This document shows, piece after piece, positions 44,236-54,300 of a stretch of 64,000 bases of DNA. The DNA lies in NCBI GenBank assembly GCA_002083825.1, contig DAZV01000045.1:1-64000 (forward strand), read 5' to 3'. The number at the start of each line of letters is the position of its first letter. The stretch's first letter is position 1. This DNA is from Candidatus Sericytochromatia bacterium S15B-MN24 CBMW_12 (GTDB taxonomy: Bacteria; Cyanobacteriota; Sericytochromatia; S15B-MN24; UBA4093). The translations under genes and the position numbers were made by a program. Below the pieces are notes generated by a model. The model searched no databases. It worked only from the letters and a program-made list of their open reading frames with translations, and was not told where the DNA came from.

Positions 44236-46491
44236 ATGAACGGGAGGCGACATAGCGGGCTCATGGCCTGTTTGCTGGCCGGCGGTCTCATGGCCTGCAC
44301 GGGCTCGCCGATCGATGTCGGGAACGGGCCGGATGGGCGTCCTCTCGGGCCGCAGGGAACCCCCGCGCTGCCTTCGCCCTCGCCTTTCACGGAACTCGAG
44401 GCGCCGGGCCAAGCCGACGAACTCGTGGCCGATCCGGTGCCGAACCTGAACTGGGCCCTGAGAGAAATCGGCTCGCCGCTGGATCAGCAAATCCAGCGAA
44501 TTCACGGGGCGCCGACGACGAGCGGAGAGTACAAGCTCTTTCTTCAGCAGGGCGATCGCTTCTATTTCCGCACCCCCGCCCAGAGTGCCCAGTCATCCGC
44601 CCAGAGTGCCCAGCCGCCCACCTGGTACGAGTCCCAGAAGCTGCCTTCGCACCGGGATTACGCTCCGACTCGACTCTTCAGCGACGGGAACTGGCTCTTC
44701 TTCGTCAACGATCCCGACGAGGTTTCCACCTCGGGCCAAGAGCGCATCTACCAGGCCAGGGAAGGGAGTCCCGCCTGGGTCCAGTGCAACGTGCCTCCGG
44801 GAATCGTGGCGGTAGCGGGGGGAGCCGGTATCGCTTTCGCGGCGACCCTGTACAAGCTTTATCGTTTCGATCCGGGCGCTGATGCGGGTTCGCCGGGAAC
44901 CTGGACCATGATCGCCGAGATACCCGGCCTCAATCCGGCCGAGAAGTTCATCGGGCTGACCTACGACGGAGACGCGTCCAGCAAGGATCTGATCGTGCTC
45001 CTCCAGACGACGACCGGATCGACCTTCCGCTTGATGGTCATGCCGGAAGGCGGTACGAGTTTTGCCGCCATGCGCGACGATCACCTGACGTTCAGTCTGC
45101 TTCCCGCCGAGGAGCCCTTGAAAGCCTACCGCAGCTATCAAGATCCCAACCTGGGGGGCTATCGCTACTGGGCCTTCACCAAAATGGGCCGGATCTTGTA
45201 CGGAACCACGGCTGGCTCAATGGTTCCCTATCAAGCTTTTCCGGATATCAACCGAAAGTTCGTCGGTCTACTCAATCCCTCGCATGGCTTTCTGGCTTAT
45301 CGCTGGGATAAGCAGTACGGGCCGGAGTTTTATCATCTGCGCGATGAGAACGTCTCGTCGACGTGGACGGCCATCGCCTCCAGGAAGGCGGATCAGGCCA
45401 GCAGCGCCTTGAGCGTGACGCTGGGGGCCAAGGACAGCATCGCGACGGACGGCTCGAGACTCTACGCGGCGGGGCCGGAAGGGCTCTATCGCCTTCCGTT
45501 GCCGCTCAACGGCGAGCCGGATACGTACCCCGACGGGCAGGGGGGCTGGGTGCCGGAATCCGTCGGGTTGAACCGCGCCACGGTCGAACGGGTCGTGCTC
45601 TGCGGTTCCAAGCTTTTCGCCAAGACCGAATTCGGGACCTACGTCCAGGAGGGCGGCCAGTGGGTGCCCTTCGAACTGGGAGGGCGGCCGGCCATGCTCT
45701 TCTCCTCGATTTACGGGAATGCCGCTACCGTGGTTACCCCCACCGGGGTGGAGGTCCATCTCTACCTCGACGGCCTCTGGAAGAAGGTGATCAAGCCGCT
45801 GCCGAGCGGGGCCGCCGCCAAGGCGACCAAGGTGTTTTTCAGCAAGGACCGGCTCTACGTGGCTGCCGAGGTCCAGAATGGAGAGGCTGTCTACCAGCGG
45901 GCCCTCGAGGAGACCCGGGACTGGTCCCTGGCCGCTCCGGATCAGGGCATCTCCTCGCTCTACCCCAACTACATCAGCGACGGCCGAACCCTGCTCGCCG
46001 TCGGGACCGAAAGGGTCAGGCTGGCCTCGGTCACCGAGCAGCAATGGAAGGACTACCCCGCGACCCAGGTCTTGCCGGACGGCAGTACCCAGCCCATGCA
46101 TGGGGTGTTTTTCGAGGTTCCCTTCGCGGTTTACGGCTATGCCTTCGTCTGGATTCACATGGGGGGATCGGAGTATCGTCTCTGCCGGGCGACGGCGAAG
46201 GGGTGGAAACCCGTCGTGAGCGATCAGTTCGAGGGGGTCAAGGTTGCTCATTTGCTTTCGACCGATGGGCATTACCTCTACTCGTCTACCAGCGGGACGG
46301 TTTCGACCGCCCACACGCGCAAGATCGTGAGGGTGCCCATCAAGGGTGGGTCGGCCTGGGAAGAGGTGCCGACGACGCTCAACGGGCAGTCCCTGGAACT
46401 GGCGGGCCTCAGGGTGAATGGGCCGCCGTTCATCGACCGTACGTACGCCAAGGTCTACCTTCCCACCAGTCGGGGTCTCCTGGGGCCGTAG
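44236..46491 (+). CDS. Large lipoprotein, probably beta-propeller-like
   Basis: A 751-residue product from ATG at 44236 (GGGGAGG upstream). The lipoprotein signal is GLMACLLAGGLMACTG, with the lipobox Cys near residue 21. The rest has many short hydrophobic strands with aromatic/Gly turns (for example RLYAAGPEGLYRLPLPL and KLFAKTEFGTYV), like Kelch or propeller proteins, but I recognise no named domain. A small Ser-Ala-Gln repeat (SAQSSAQSAQ) sits near 130. It is predicted to be surface or periplasmic and anchored. Confidence 0.6.
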   Translation: MNGRRHSGLMACLLAGGLMACTGSPIDVGNGPDGRPLGPQGTPALPSPSPFTELEAPGQADELVADPVPNLNWALREIGSPLDQQIQRIHGAPTTSGEYKLFLQQGDRFYFRTPAQSAQSSAQSAQPPTWYESQKLPSHRDYAPTRLFSDGNWLFFVNDPDEVSTSGQERIYQAREGSPAWVQCNVPPGIVAVAGGAGIAFAATLYKLYRFDPGADAGSPGTWTMIAEIPGLNPAEKFIGLTYDGDASSKDLIVLLQTTTGSTFRLMVMPEGGTSFAAMRDDHLTFSLLPAEEPLKAYRSYQDPNLGGYRYWAFTKMGRILYGTTAGSMVPYQAFPDINRKFVGLLNPSHGFLAYRWDKQYGPEFYHLRDENVSSTWTAIASRKADQASSALSVTLGAKDSIATDGSRLYAAGPEGLYRLPLPLNGEPDTYPDGQGGWVPESVGLNRATVERVVLCGSKLFAKTEFGTYVQEGGQWVPFELGGRPAMLFSSIYGNAATVVTPTGVEVHLYLDGLWKKVIKPLPSGAAAKATKVFFSKDRLYVAAEVQNGEAVYQRALEETRDWSLAAPDQGISSLYPNYISDGRTLLAVGTERVRLASVTEQQWKDYPATQVLPDGSTQPMHGVFFEVPFAVYGYAFVWIHMGGSEYRLCRATAKGWKPVVSDQFEGVKVAHLLSTDGHYLYSSTSGTVSTAHTRKIVRVPIKGGSAWEEVPTTLNGQSLELAGLRVNGPPFIDRTYAKVYLPTSRGLLGP

Positions 46492-46648
46492 ATTCTGTTT
46501 GGACTTCATTAAAACTTGGTTGGATGCCGGTGAATTCGGGCAAGATTCCGGGCGATCGCGGGCATACATGACTTAGCAGTCGGGCAAGGGCCCGGGGAAA
46601 TTGGGACCGAGCACCGGTCATGTGACCAGCCGGATGAAGGAGGACGCC
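46492..46648 (+). promoter_or_regulatory. Leader region of the 95-residue gene
   Basis: GGACTTCATTAAAACTTGG near 46500 resembles the CTT(C/T)(G/A)TTAA element before other genes of this cluster. The leader is over 100 nt long and GC-rich, and AAGGAGG precedes the start. Confidence 0.35.
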
Positions 46649-46936
46649 ATGGGAGTTTCAGGAGCAGGTAGCTCGGCCGGTCGCGGGATGGACATCGTCC
46701 GTACCTCGTACGTGGCCTCCGGCGCCATCGCCGATGCCCAGCAGAAGGCTGCCGACATGCAGGATTCCGGCTTCCTCGGCGTGAAGAGCGTGGGCCGCGG
46801 CATCTGGCATGCCGTCAATCCCAGCGCCAAGAAGCGTTACGAAACCGAACTTCGCTCCATCCAGAGCCTGCCGGATACCATCCGCGACATCATGAAGATG
46901 ATCCAGGAGAAGTACGCCGCCATGAGCAAGGTCTAG
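46649..46936 (+). CDS. Small 95-residue helical protein
   Basis: MGVSGAGSSAGRGMDIVRTS begins a Gly/Ser-rich flexible head. Helices follow at about 20-45 and 55-95, ending IQEKYAAMSKV. No signal or membrane segment. Size and layout are like inner-rod or needle-type small subunits, but no family is recognised. It lies 111 bp before the FlgE/F/G-like gene in the same direction. AAGGAGG at good spacing sets the start. Confidence 0.45.
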   Translation: MGVSGAGSSAGRGMDIVRTSYVASGAIADAQQKAADMQDSGFLGVKSVGRGIWHAVNPSAKKRYETELRSIQSLPDTIRDIMKMIQEKYAAMSKV

Positions 46937-47047
46937 CCCCAGCTGGCGATCTCTCGGATGCCCCTGACCGCCTGGTTCGGCCCTTTTCCGGATTAGAACA
47001 AGCAAGCGTCGGGTAGGATCCCAGAGTAAGGCTGTCGGGAGGTCGCG

Positions 47048-48088
47048 ATGGGATTCGATTTACGCTACAACTTCATCAATACCTTTCGCTCGGTAGACGC
47101 CTGGCGCAACAACATCTTGCTCAACGCGCAGGGTGGCCTTTTGCCGGGCTTCAAGCAGCGCCGGACCGTTCTCGGCATGCAGCAGTCCTCTTTCCAGATG
47201 GATCCCGGCTCGGCAGGCACGGCGAACAGCGGTGGACGAGCTCCCATGGGCCTCACGGCCGGCGAGCTGACCATTCAGCGGACCGCCCTGCAACATCGCC
47301 AAGATCCCCTCAAGAGCGCCGAAGGCAACCTGGCTAGCCTGGGTATCCAGGGCAATGGCTTCTTCGCCGTCGCCGAGAGCCTCAACCCGGGCGCCCGCGT
47401 CCTGATGACCCGGGACGGCTCCTTCAACTGGAAGGTGACGGGCCTCGACGAGAACAGCAACCCCCGTTACCAGCTGGTGAATGGCCAGGGCCTATACGTG
47501 CTGCGGGCGGGCGACATCGAGACCAATTCGAGCAGCCCCAACTTCATGAAGGTCCGGCGCCTCCCGCCCATCGGAGCGGTCGACGGCAACGGCAATCCCC
47601 TGGCTCCCGAGGAGACCGGCCCGCCGGGCATGCTGGGATCCCGAGACGGGATTCTGGACAGCGCCAACGATCCGCGAAGCAATCCGCTCAAGGGAGTACC
47701 CTCCTACGTGACCGGGAACGACGGCAAGGAAGCCTTGACCTCGTCGGGCGGCAATGTCAGCCAGTTGGCCATCCTGCGGGTTCCCAACCAGGCAGACCTC
47801 AACATCTCGTCCTTCGGTCCGACCATCTACAACTTCTCGCTCAATACACTCGGCGGCTCGACGGTCCGAACGCTGAGTCAACTCTACGACGAAGTCAGCA
47901 ACGCGACCATGAACCCCAACGGGGAATTCCCGGTCGTCGGAAACCGCGTCGAGCAGGTAGACGCCCAGGTGGCCCTGCAGCTCTCGATCATCGAGAACCA
48001 GACGGCGGACTTCGTCTTCAAGAACCTCTCGACCATGCTCCAGGAGTACAACAACTCCCAGGACCAGCTGATCAACCTCATCAAGTAA
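47048..48088 (+). CDS. Flagellar rod/hook (FlgE/F/G) family protein
   Basis: A 346-residue protein with the three landmarks of flagellar axial proteins: an N-terminal helix ending NAQGGLLPGFKQRR (compare the canonical N-x-x-T-P-G-F-K), the central LGIQGNGFFAV followed by LMTRDGSFNW, and a C-terminal helix with VEQVDAQVALQLSIIENQT and YNNSQDQLINLIK. These proteins are exported by the flagellar type III apparatus and polymerise into rod or hook. No other flagellar gene is adjacent, and the protein is longer than FlgG (260), with an insertion between about 170 and 240. It may be a divergent rod/hook protein or part of a related export system. Confidence 0.75.
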   Translation: MGFDLRYNFINTFRSVDAWRNNILLNAQGGLLPGFKQRRTVLGMQQSSFQMDPGSAGTANSGGRAPMGLTAGELTIQRTALQHRQDPLKSAEGNLASLGIQGNGFFAVAESLNPGARVLMTRDGSFNWKVTGLDENSNPRYQLVNGQGLYVLRAGDIETNSSSPNFMKVRRLPPIGAVDGNGNPLAPEETGPPGMLGSRDGILDSANDPRSNPLKGVPSYVTGNDGKEALTSSGGNVSQLAILRVPNQADLNISSFGPTIYNFSLNTLGGSTVRTLSQLYDEVSNATMNPNGEFPVVGNRVEQVDAQVALQLSIIENQTADFVFKNLSTMLQEYNNSQDQLINLIK

Positions 48089-48110
48089 GGAAACGACGCC
48101 GGATAGCCGA

Positions 48111-48137
48111 AAGCCCCCTCAGACCGAGGGGGCTTTT
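48111..48137 (+). terminator. Terminator after the FlgE/F/G-like gene
   Basis: A 10-bp stem AAGCCCCCTC/GAGGGGGCTT, followed by TT. Confidence 0.8.
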
Positions 48138-48140
48138 GCG

Positions 48141-48170
48141 ATGTGGCTAGATGTGGCTAGATGTGGCTAG
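48141..48170. repeat. Three 10-bp tandem repeats over a stop codon
   Basis: Three exact copies of ATGTGGCTAG. The last copy carries the TAG stop of the minus-strand gene ending at 48167. Confidence 0.8.
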
Positions 48171-50035
48171 GCGAGGGATTTGGCGTAATGGTCTTTCCAT
48201 TGGGTTTCGACTTCGGCGGGGGTGGATTGGCCGTTCACCAGCGCGTGCACCCAGGGGTCGTCGAAGCTCGGGCGCTCTTCGGCGCCCCGGAAGGTGCGGT
48301 TCATGTGGGCGACGAAGTCGAGGGCGTCCGACATCTCGATTCCGCGGCGATCGCCGGCATAGTACTGATGGAAGGAGGCCTCCATGGTCTCGGGGTTTTC
48401 CTGGCCGCTCAGGAGCGCCTGCACCCAGGGATCGTCGGTTGAGCTCACCGGGTTGGTGATGCCGCGGTAGCGGTAATTCATGGCGCTGACGAGCTCCATG
48501 GCGACCCCGGCGGTCAAGGTGTCGAACTCGGCGGCGGGAGCGGGTGGGGTCACGTTTCCACGTCCTTGCAGGGCATTCAGTTGCGCGTCGGCCTGAGCGT
48601 CGATGGCGTCGGCGGCTGCGGGCGGGAGGTCCTTGGGGGCTTGCGCGGGCCGGGCGCGCAGGGCGTCGGCCTGAGCCGCCTGCGCGTGGATACCGGGGGC
48701 GGCGTCAAGCGAGGTGAAGCCGGCCACGGCCTGACCGAGCAAGTTTCCGAGGCCGTTACCGTGAAGCAGGGAGTCGGTGCCGGGTGCCGCCGGTGCGTCA
48801 GCGAGCACGCCTGGGGACGCGCCGACACCGAGTTGCCGGAGCAAGCCCTCCAGGCTCTGGACGCCCTGGGACGGTTTCTCCATCTGGGCGATCAGCTCGG
48901 AAAGCAGTTTTTCGATCTTGGGGTCTTGCCCCGGGGCCGAGGCGCCTGAATCCATGCCGTCGAGAGCGGTTTCGAGGAGCTTCGAGAGCTGGTCGCTCGA
49001 GGGGCTTTCGCCCTTCATCTTCTGGAAGAGGCGCAGGATCAGCTCGATCAGGTCGGTGAGCTTGGCTTCGAGCTGATCGAGGTTTCCGCCCTCGGCGGCC
49101 TTGGAGACCAGGGCCATGATCTTGGTCAAGAGCTTGGGGGGAACGTTGCCCAGCAGGTTGAAGATCATGTCCTGGACGCGGGCCATGGTCTGTTGTTTCT
49201 TGATCTTGGTGAGCTCGATGCGGTGGACGCGGTCGGCTTCCTCGGCGATTCGCTTGCGGGTGTAGGACCATTCGTGGAAGAGGCGGTCCCAGTAAGTTTG
49301 AAGATTCTGGCGCTCCCTGACCAGTTTGACCAGGTCGAGGATGTCGTTTTCGGTCGCGAGGAGTTGGTTGCGGACGGCGGGGTTGCGGCGCACGGCCGCG
49401 TAGGGACTGAGCCAATCTTCCTGGAGTTGCGCGAGGTGGGCGAAGGCGGCTTTGAGATCCTCGGAATTCTTGCCTTCGAGGGCGCGGGTGACGGCCAGGG
49501 CTTCTTCGGCGGAGGCGAACTCGCGGCCGACCGTCTTGCGGAAGCGGACGGCGGGGGGTTCCTCGAAGGCGGCGATCGGATCGTGGCTCATGGGGGCGGC
49601 GAGCCGATTGGTGGTGCGGCGCTTGAAGGAGTCCTGGATCTTGAGGGTGGATTCGAGTTCCTGGAGCGAGACGAAGCCCATCTCGATCAGGACTTCGCCG
49701 ATTTTCTTGGAGCCCAGGCTTTGTTCTTCGAGGGCGGCTTCCAACTGGGCGGTGGAGATGCGGCCGGAATCAAGAAGCAGGTCGCCGAGCTTTTTGCGGG
49801 CGAGGGCGGGACCTTCGGGGTCACGCTGCTGCTGGAGGGCGAGGGCGTAGTCCAGGTCCTTTTGGTTGATGAACCCCTTGGAGGCGAGGACTTCTCCGAG
49901 CTTTCGGTTGAGTTGTTGTTGTTCCTGGAGGGCGTTTGCCAGCTGCTGTTGATCGATTTTGCGAAGCCCCAGCAGGATTTCCCCGAGGGCTTGTCGCCCG
50001 GGGATCCCGGAGGTTTTGAGGTGGTCTCCGCTCAT
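48167..50035 (-). CDS. MshEN-repeat protein with duplicated C-terminal motif
   Basis: A 622-residue cytoplasmic protein. Residues 10-140 hold three to four units of the GspE/MshE N-terminal type (LGEILLGLRKIDQQQL, KLGEVLASKGFINQKDLDYA, KLGDLLLDSGRISTAQL and KIGEVLIEMGFVSLQEL), a fold that in MshE binds cyclic di-GMP. The middle is helical with a coiled coil, and 380-500 is low complexity. The last 120 residues are two copies of a roughly 50-residue motif (MN-R-RG, DDPWVQALLSGQ and an HQYY/DHY end). There is no ATPase domain. ATG at 50035 follows AAAGGAG. It could be a c-di-GMP-responsive adaptor. Confidence 0.6.
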   Translation of the reverse strand: MSGDHLKTSGIPGRQALGEILLGLRKIDQQQLANALQEQQQLNRKLGEVLASKGFINQKDLDYALALQQQRDPEGPALARKKLGDLLLDSGRISTAQLEAALEEQSLGSKKIGEVLIEMGFVSLQELESTLKIQDSFKRRTTNRLAAPMSHDPIAAFEEPPAVRFRKTVGREFASAEEALAVTRALEGKNSEDLKAAFAHLAQLQEDWLSPYAAVRRNPAVRNQLLATENDILDLVKLVRERQNLQTYWDRLFHEWSYTRKRIAEEADRVHRIELTKIKKQQTMARVQDMIFNLLGNVPPKLLTKIMALVSKAAEGGNLDQLEAKLTDLIELILRLFQKMKGESPSSDQLSKLLETALDGMDSGASAPGQDPKIEKLLSELIAQMEKPSQGVQSLEGLLRQLGVGASPGVLADAPAAPGTDSLLHGNGLGNLLGQAVAGFTSLDAAPGIHAQAAQADALRARPAQAPKDLPPAAADAIDAQADAQLNALQGRGNVTPPAPAAEFDTLTAGVAMELVSAMNYRYRGITNPVSSTDDPWVQALLSGQENPETMEASFHQYYAGDRRGIEMSDALDFVAHMNRTFRGAEERPSFDDPWVHALVNGQSTPAEVETQWKDHYAKSLA

Positions 50036-50153
50036 GCGGGGGCTCCTTTCCGAAGCAACAGGGAGAGGCTTCATGTCATGTGCCCGGAAAAGGCCCGATT
50101 GCTCGCCGTTTAACCAAGATTTGCCGAAGTTTTAGCATGGGGGAGTCGGGGAG

Positions 50154-50187
50154 AAAAAGAAAGCCCGCCGCGCGGGGCGGCGGGCTT
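50154..50187 (-). terminator. Terminator after htpX
   Basis: An 11-bp GC stem (50161-50171 with 50177-50187), followed on the minus strand by CTTTTTCTC. It lies 10 bp past the htpX stop. Confidence 0.8.
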
Positions 50188-50196
50188 GGCGGGGGA

Positions 50197-51051
50197 TCAG
50201 CTTTGGCCGAAGGCCATGGCCCGCAGGCGGGCGACACGCTCGTCGGTGGCGGGGTGGGTGCTGAAGAGCTTGGCGAATGAGGCTCCGCGCAGGGGGTTGA
50301 CGATGTACATGTGCGCGGTGGCGGGGTTGGCCGCCATGGGAACCAGCTGAGCGCCGCGCTCCAGCTTTAGCAAGGCGTTGGCGAGGCTCAGGGGGCGTCC
50401 GCAGATCTGGGCGCCGATGCGATCGGCTTCGTACTCGCGCGAGCGGGAGACGGCCATCTGGACCAGGCCGGCGGCGATGGGGGCGAGGATCATCATGGCG
50501 ATGCCGCTGATCATGGAGGCGGGGCTGTTGTCCTCGTCGCGGCCGGTTCCGAAGATCATGGCCCACTGGAACATGTTGGCCAGGCCGGTCATGGTGCCGG
50601 CCAGGGTGGCGGCGATGGAGGAGATGAGGATGTCGCGATTCTTGATGTGGGCCAGCTCGTGGGCGAGCACGCCTTCCATCTCGTCGCGATCCAGGATTTG
50701 CATGAGCCCCTCGGTCACGGCCACGGCCGAATGCTTGGGGTCGCGGCCGGTGGCGAAGGCGTTGGGGGTCATGGCGGGCATGACGTAGACTTTCGGCATG
50801 GGGAGGCTGGCCCGCTGGACCAGGTTGCGGACCATGGAGTGGAGCTCGGGGGCTTGCGTGGCGTCGACCTCGCGGGCTCCGCTCATCTTGAGGGCGATCT
50901 TGTCGGAGAACCAGTAGCTGCCGAAGCTCATGACCAAGGCGAGGACGAAGGAGATCATGAGCCCGTTGCGGCCTCCCATGACGCCGCCGGCGACGATCAG
51001 CAGGGCCGTCATGGCGGCCAGAAGAACGAACGTCTTGAAGTTGTTGACCAT
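50197..51051 (-). CDS. htpX: HtpX-type zinc membrane protease
   Basis: Integral membrane metalloprotease (M48) that degrades damaged inner-membrane proteins. The 284-residue product has two N-terminal membrane segments (8-25 and 30-48), the zinc site HELAHIKNRD, two further hydrophobic segments and the third ligand in SREYEADRIG, with THPATDERVARL near the end. Length and motifs are normal. It lies about 295 bp after the giant TPR gene, in the same direction, and this gap contains only a small GTACCG inverted/direct repeat cluster near 51105-51140. Confidence 0.93.
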   Translation of the reverse strand: MVNNFKTFVLLAAMTALLIVAGGVMGGRNGLMISFVLALVMSFGSYWFSDKIALKMSGAREVDATQAPELHSMVRNLVQRASLPMPKVYVMPAMTPNAFATGRDPKHSAVAVTEGLMQILDRDEMEGVLAHELAHIKNRDILISSIAATLAGTMTGLANMFQWAMIFGTGRDEDNSPASMISGIAMMILAPIAAGLVQMAVSRSREYEADRIGAQICGRPLSLANALLKLERGAQLVPMAANPATAHMYIVNPLRGASFAKLFSTHPATDERVARLRAMAFGQS

Positions 51052-51346
51052 CGGGTCGTCTTTCCCCTCTAAAAGGTGTCTCCATCGCGTCGCGGGGTTC
51101 TACCCGCCGGTACCGCACGTACCGCTCGTACCGGCGTCGACGAGCCGACTCTTTAGAGCAAAGCTCGACGGCGTTCTCTCGCTGCCTTACGAAACAGCCG
51201 CCGGCGCTAGGCTCGACTTGGCCAGTGACTTGATGGATGCGCACTCAATTCCGGTTTCATTATAGCAGAAGGCCCCGGTTCATCTTGCGGGGGTCATGGG
51301 GATAGACCGCGGTCCGGGCTTCGGGTTCCCGCCAGGAAGAATCGAG

Positions 51347-54300
51347 CTACGTGAGGTCCATGGCGCATTGGATGGCGAGAGAGCGTTCGGTGTCCTTCGG
51401 GATCAGGTTGAAGGCTTTCTGGAGGTGGGGTTTGGCCTTGTCGACCTGGCGGATGCGGACGAGGCCCAGGCCGAGATCGGCGTGCGCATCGGCGTGTTCG
51501 GGGTCCATGCCGAGCGCCTGGTTGAAGGATGCGAGGGCTTCCTCGGCGTAGCCCATGGAGCCGTAGACGGTGCCCATGGTGTGATAGTAGGTGGCGCAGG
51601 GGCGGATGTAGAGGGCCGTGGTGAGGGCTTTCTTGGCGAGATCGTAGTCGCCGAGGTCGCGCGCGATCTGGCCCATGAGGTGGAGGCCCTCGGCGTGCTG
51701 GGGCTCGATGGCGACCAGCTCCTTGCAGGCTTCGAGGGCTGCGCGTCGCTCCAGCATTTGCTGGTGGGCCCAGGCCATGATGAAGAGGGACTGGGGATCG
51801 TCAGGCTCCACGTCCATGAGGTCGTAGGCGCGCTTCAGGGCTTCGGGGGCATTGTTGCGATCGCGCGCCAGCGTGAGCAGGGCCCGGAGGCTGGGCGCGT
51901 GGCGGGGATCCAGGGCGACGATCCGCAGGAGGGGTTTCTCGGCGGCCTTGAGGTCTCCGCGCTGGCGGTGGATGTCGGCCAAGATATGGGCGGTTTCGAG
52001 GTCCTTGGGATCGACGTCCAGCGCGAAGGCGTAGCAGTCGGCGGCTGCCGTGAGCTGACCCAGGGCGATGTGAGCCCGGGCCATCTTGCGCAGGGTGTCG
52101 AGGTCGCGCTGATCCTGATGCCAGACCAGGTTCCACCACTGAACGGCCTCGGCGAGGTCTCCGTCTTGCTGGGAGCGATCCGCGAAGGCCATGGCGAGCT
52201 TCCGGAACAGGTTCTTGCCGGCGTCGTGGGTCGGTTGAACCTGGAGGGCTTCCTGGACGTGACTCCAGGCGCCGTCGAGATCCGAGATCTCCCAGTCGAT
52301 CTCGGCCAGGGCGATGCGGGCCTCCACGTGGGAGGGTTTCAGGTCGAGGATCCGCTCGAAGACGCGGCAGGCGCTTTCCAGGTCGGAGCTTTGGCGGTGG
52401 ATGCTTCCCAGCAGGAAGGAGGCGTCCACGTCGGTGGGGTCGCTCTCCAGCAGGGCGACGAGTTCCCGGACGGCCTCGGGCTTGCGGCCGGCCTTCACCA
52501 GGCTGGTGGCCAGCTTGCGGCGCCAGAGGCGGGATGCGGGGTCCTGGCCTTGGGGATCGAGCGCGACGGCTTCTCGATGGAGGTCGACGGCGTCCCCGTG
52601 GCGCTCGGAGGCGAGGGCCTCTTCGGCCAACTCTTCGAGGGCCTGGTAGGCCAGCGAGGCCACCTCTCCCTTGACGGGGGGCTCGGAGGCTGCCGGCTTG
52701 AGGACGTCCCAGGCCTGCTTGGGGCGATCGCCCATGTAGAGCCGCGCGAGACCTATCCGGGCCTTCAGATCCTGGTGATCCCGAGCCAGGGCGTCGAGGA
52801 AATGGCCTTCGGCCGCCTCCAGGTCATCCAGCGCCAGCGCGACCGAGGCCAAGGCATGGTGAGTGGGGACGTGTTGGGGATCGGCCTCCCGCAACTCGAG
52901 GAAGGTCGTTCGCGCCTCGTCCCAGAAGCCGCCCAGCACGGCTATCTCGCCGAGCCGGAAGCGTCGGTCGGGATCCTCGGGGAAGAGCCTCACCACCTCG
53001 CGCTGGATGCCCACCGCCTCGGCGAGGCGGCCCGCGCTGACGTAGGCCTGGCTCAGGCTCCGCAGGGCGGTTTCCTCGTCGATGTCGAAGCTCAACAGCA
53101 GTTCCCAGTAGAGAATCGCATTTTCCCAGTCCCCTTGGGCCGACGCCTCCTCGGCCAGCAGCTTCGCGCAGCGGGCGATGAGGCCCTGCGCCTGGGGATT
53201 GCGGTTATTGAGCCCGAGGAGTTGCTGGCCGAGTTCCCAGACGCGCTGGATCTCGCCGCGCTCCCAGGCCATCTCGGCCAGGGAGAAGAGGGCCTCGGCG
53301 TCCCTGGGATCCTCGTGAAGGGCGTTCTGAAGCGCGTCCTCGGCCGAGGCGAGATCGCCCAGCAGGCGGTGGCAGTCGGCGAGTTCGCGCAGGAGCATGC
53401 CGTCGCTCGGGGCGAGTTCCAGGGCGTGGCGGAGGGTCTCTGCCGCTTCTTCCAGGCGGTTCTCGGACTTGAGGATTCGGCTCTTGCTCAGATGCGCGTC
53501 GACGTCCTCGGGCGCGAGTTCGAGGTAGCGTTCCCACCAGTCGAGCGCTTTCTCGTCGGAAGCGGCAATCGCCAATGCCCTGGCGGCTGTCGTGGCGATC
53601 GCCTCCGCTTCGTCGGGAGGCGTTTCCTCTTCGAGCAGGATCTGGCTCCAGCGCCACGCCTCGGGGTGATCGTCGAGAGCGGCAGCCACCTCCGCGAGGG
53701 TCAGCATGACGGCCGGATCCCGCGAGATTTCCACCAGGCGCCCGAAGGGCACTCGCGCTTCCTCCCAGAGCGTCCCGCTGAGCGCCGCGTTCCCCCATGC
53801 CTTCAACATCGTCGGATCGGCCGGAACCAGCTCTGCGAGCTGAGAGAAGGCCTCGCAGGCTTCCGGGTATCGGGCGTTGCGCCGGTAACAGTCGGCCAGG
53901 CGCCGCCAGAGAGCGGCGTTGGACGGGGCTTGTTCGAGCGCGCGTACCCAGAAGGCGATGGCTTCGTCGCTATCACCCTCGTCAAGGGCCAGCATGGCGA
54001 GGGCATGGGCTGCCGCGGCGTTCGGCCGGTCGTCAAGAAGCCCTTCGAGCAGGAAGCGCGCCTGGCGGGGATCTTGGTAGCAGCGGGTCAGCGAGAGGGC
54101 GTCTTCCAGGGCCTCGGGGTGGGAGACCAGGATGCCGAGGTAGAGGGCGATCGCCATCTCCGAGCGTCCCGCGTCGCGCGCCAGTTCCGCCCGGAAGCGT
54201 CGCCAGTCCAGGGTCTTTCCGGCATAGGCGGCCCAGAGATCCGCGAAGAGGAAGGCCTGGTCGACTTCGCGCTTCAGCCGGGAGGCTTCCGCCAGCTGAC

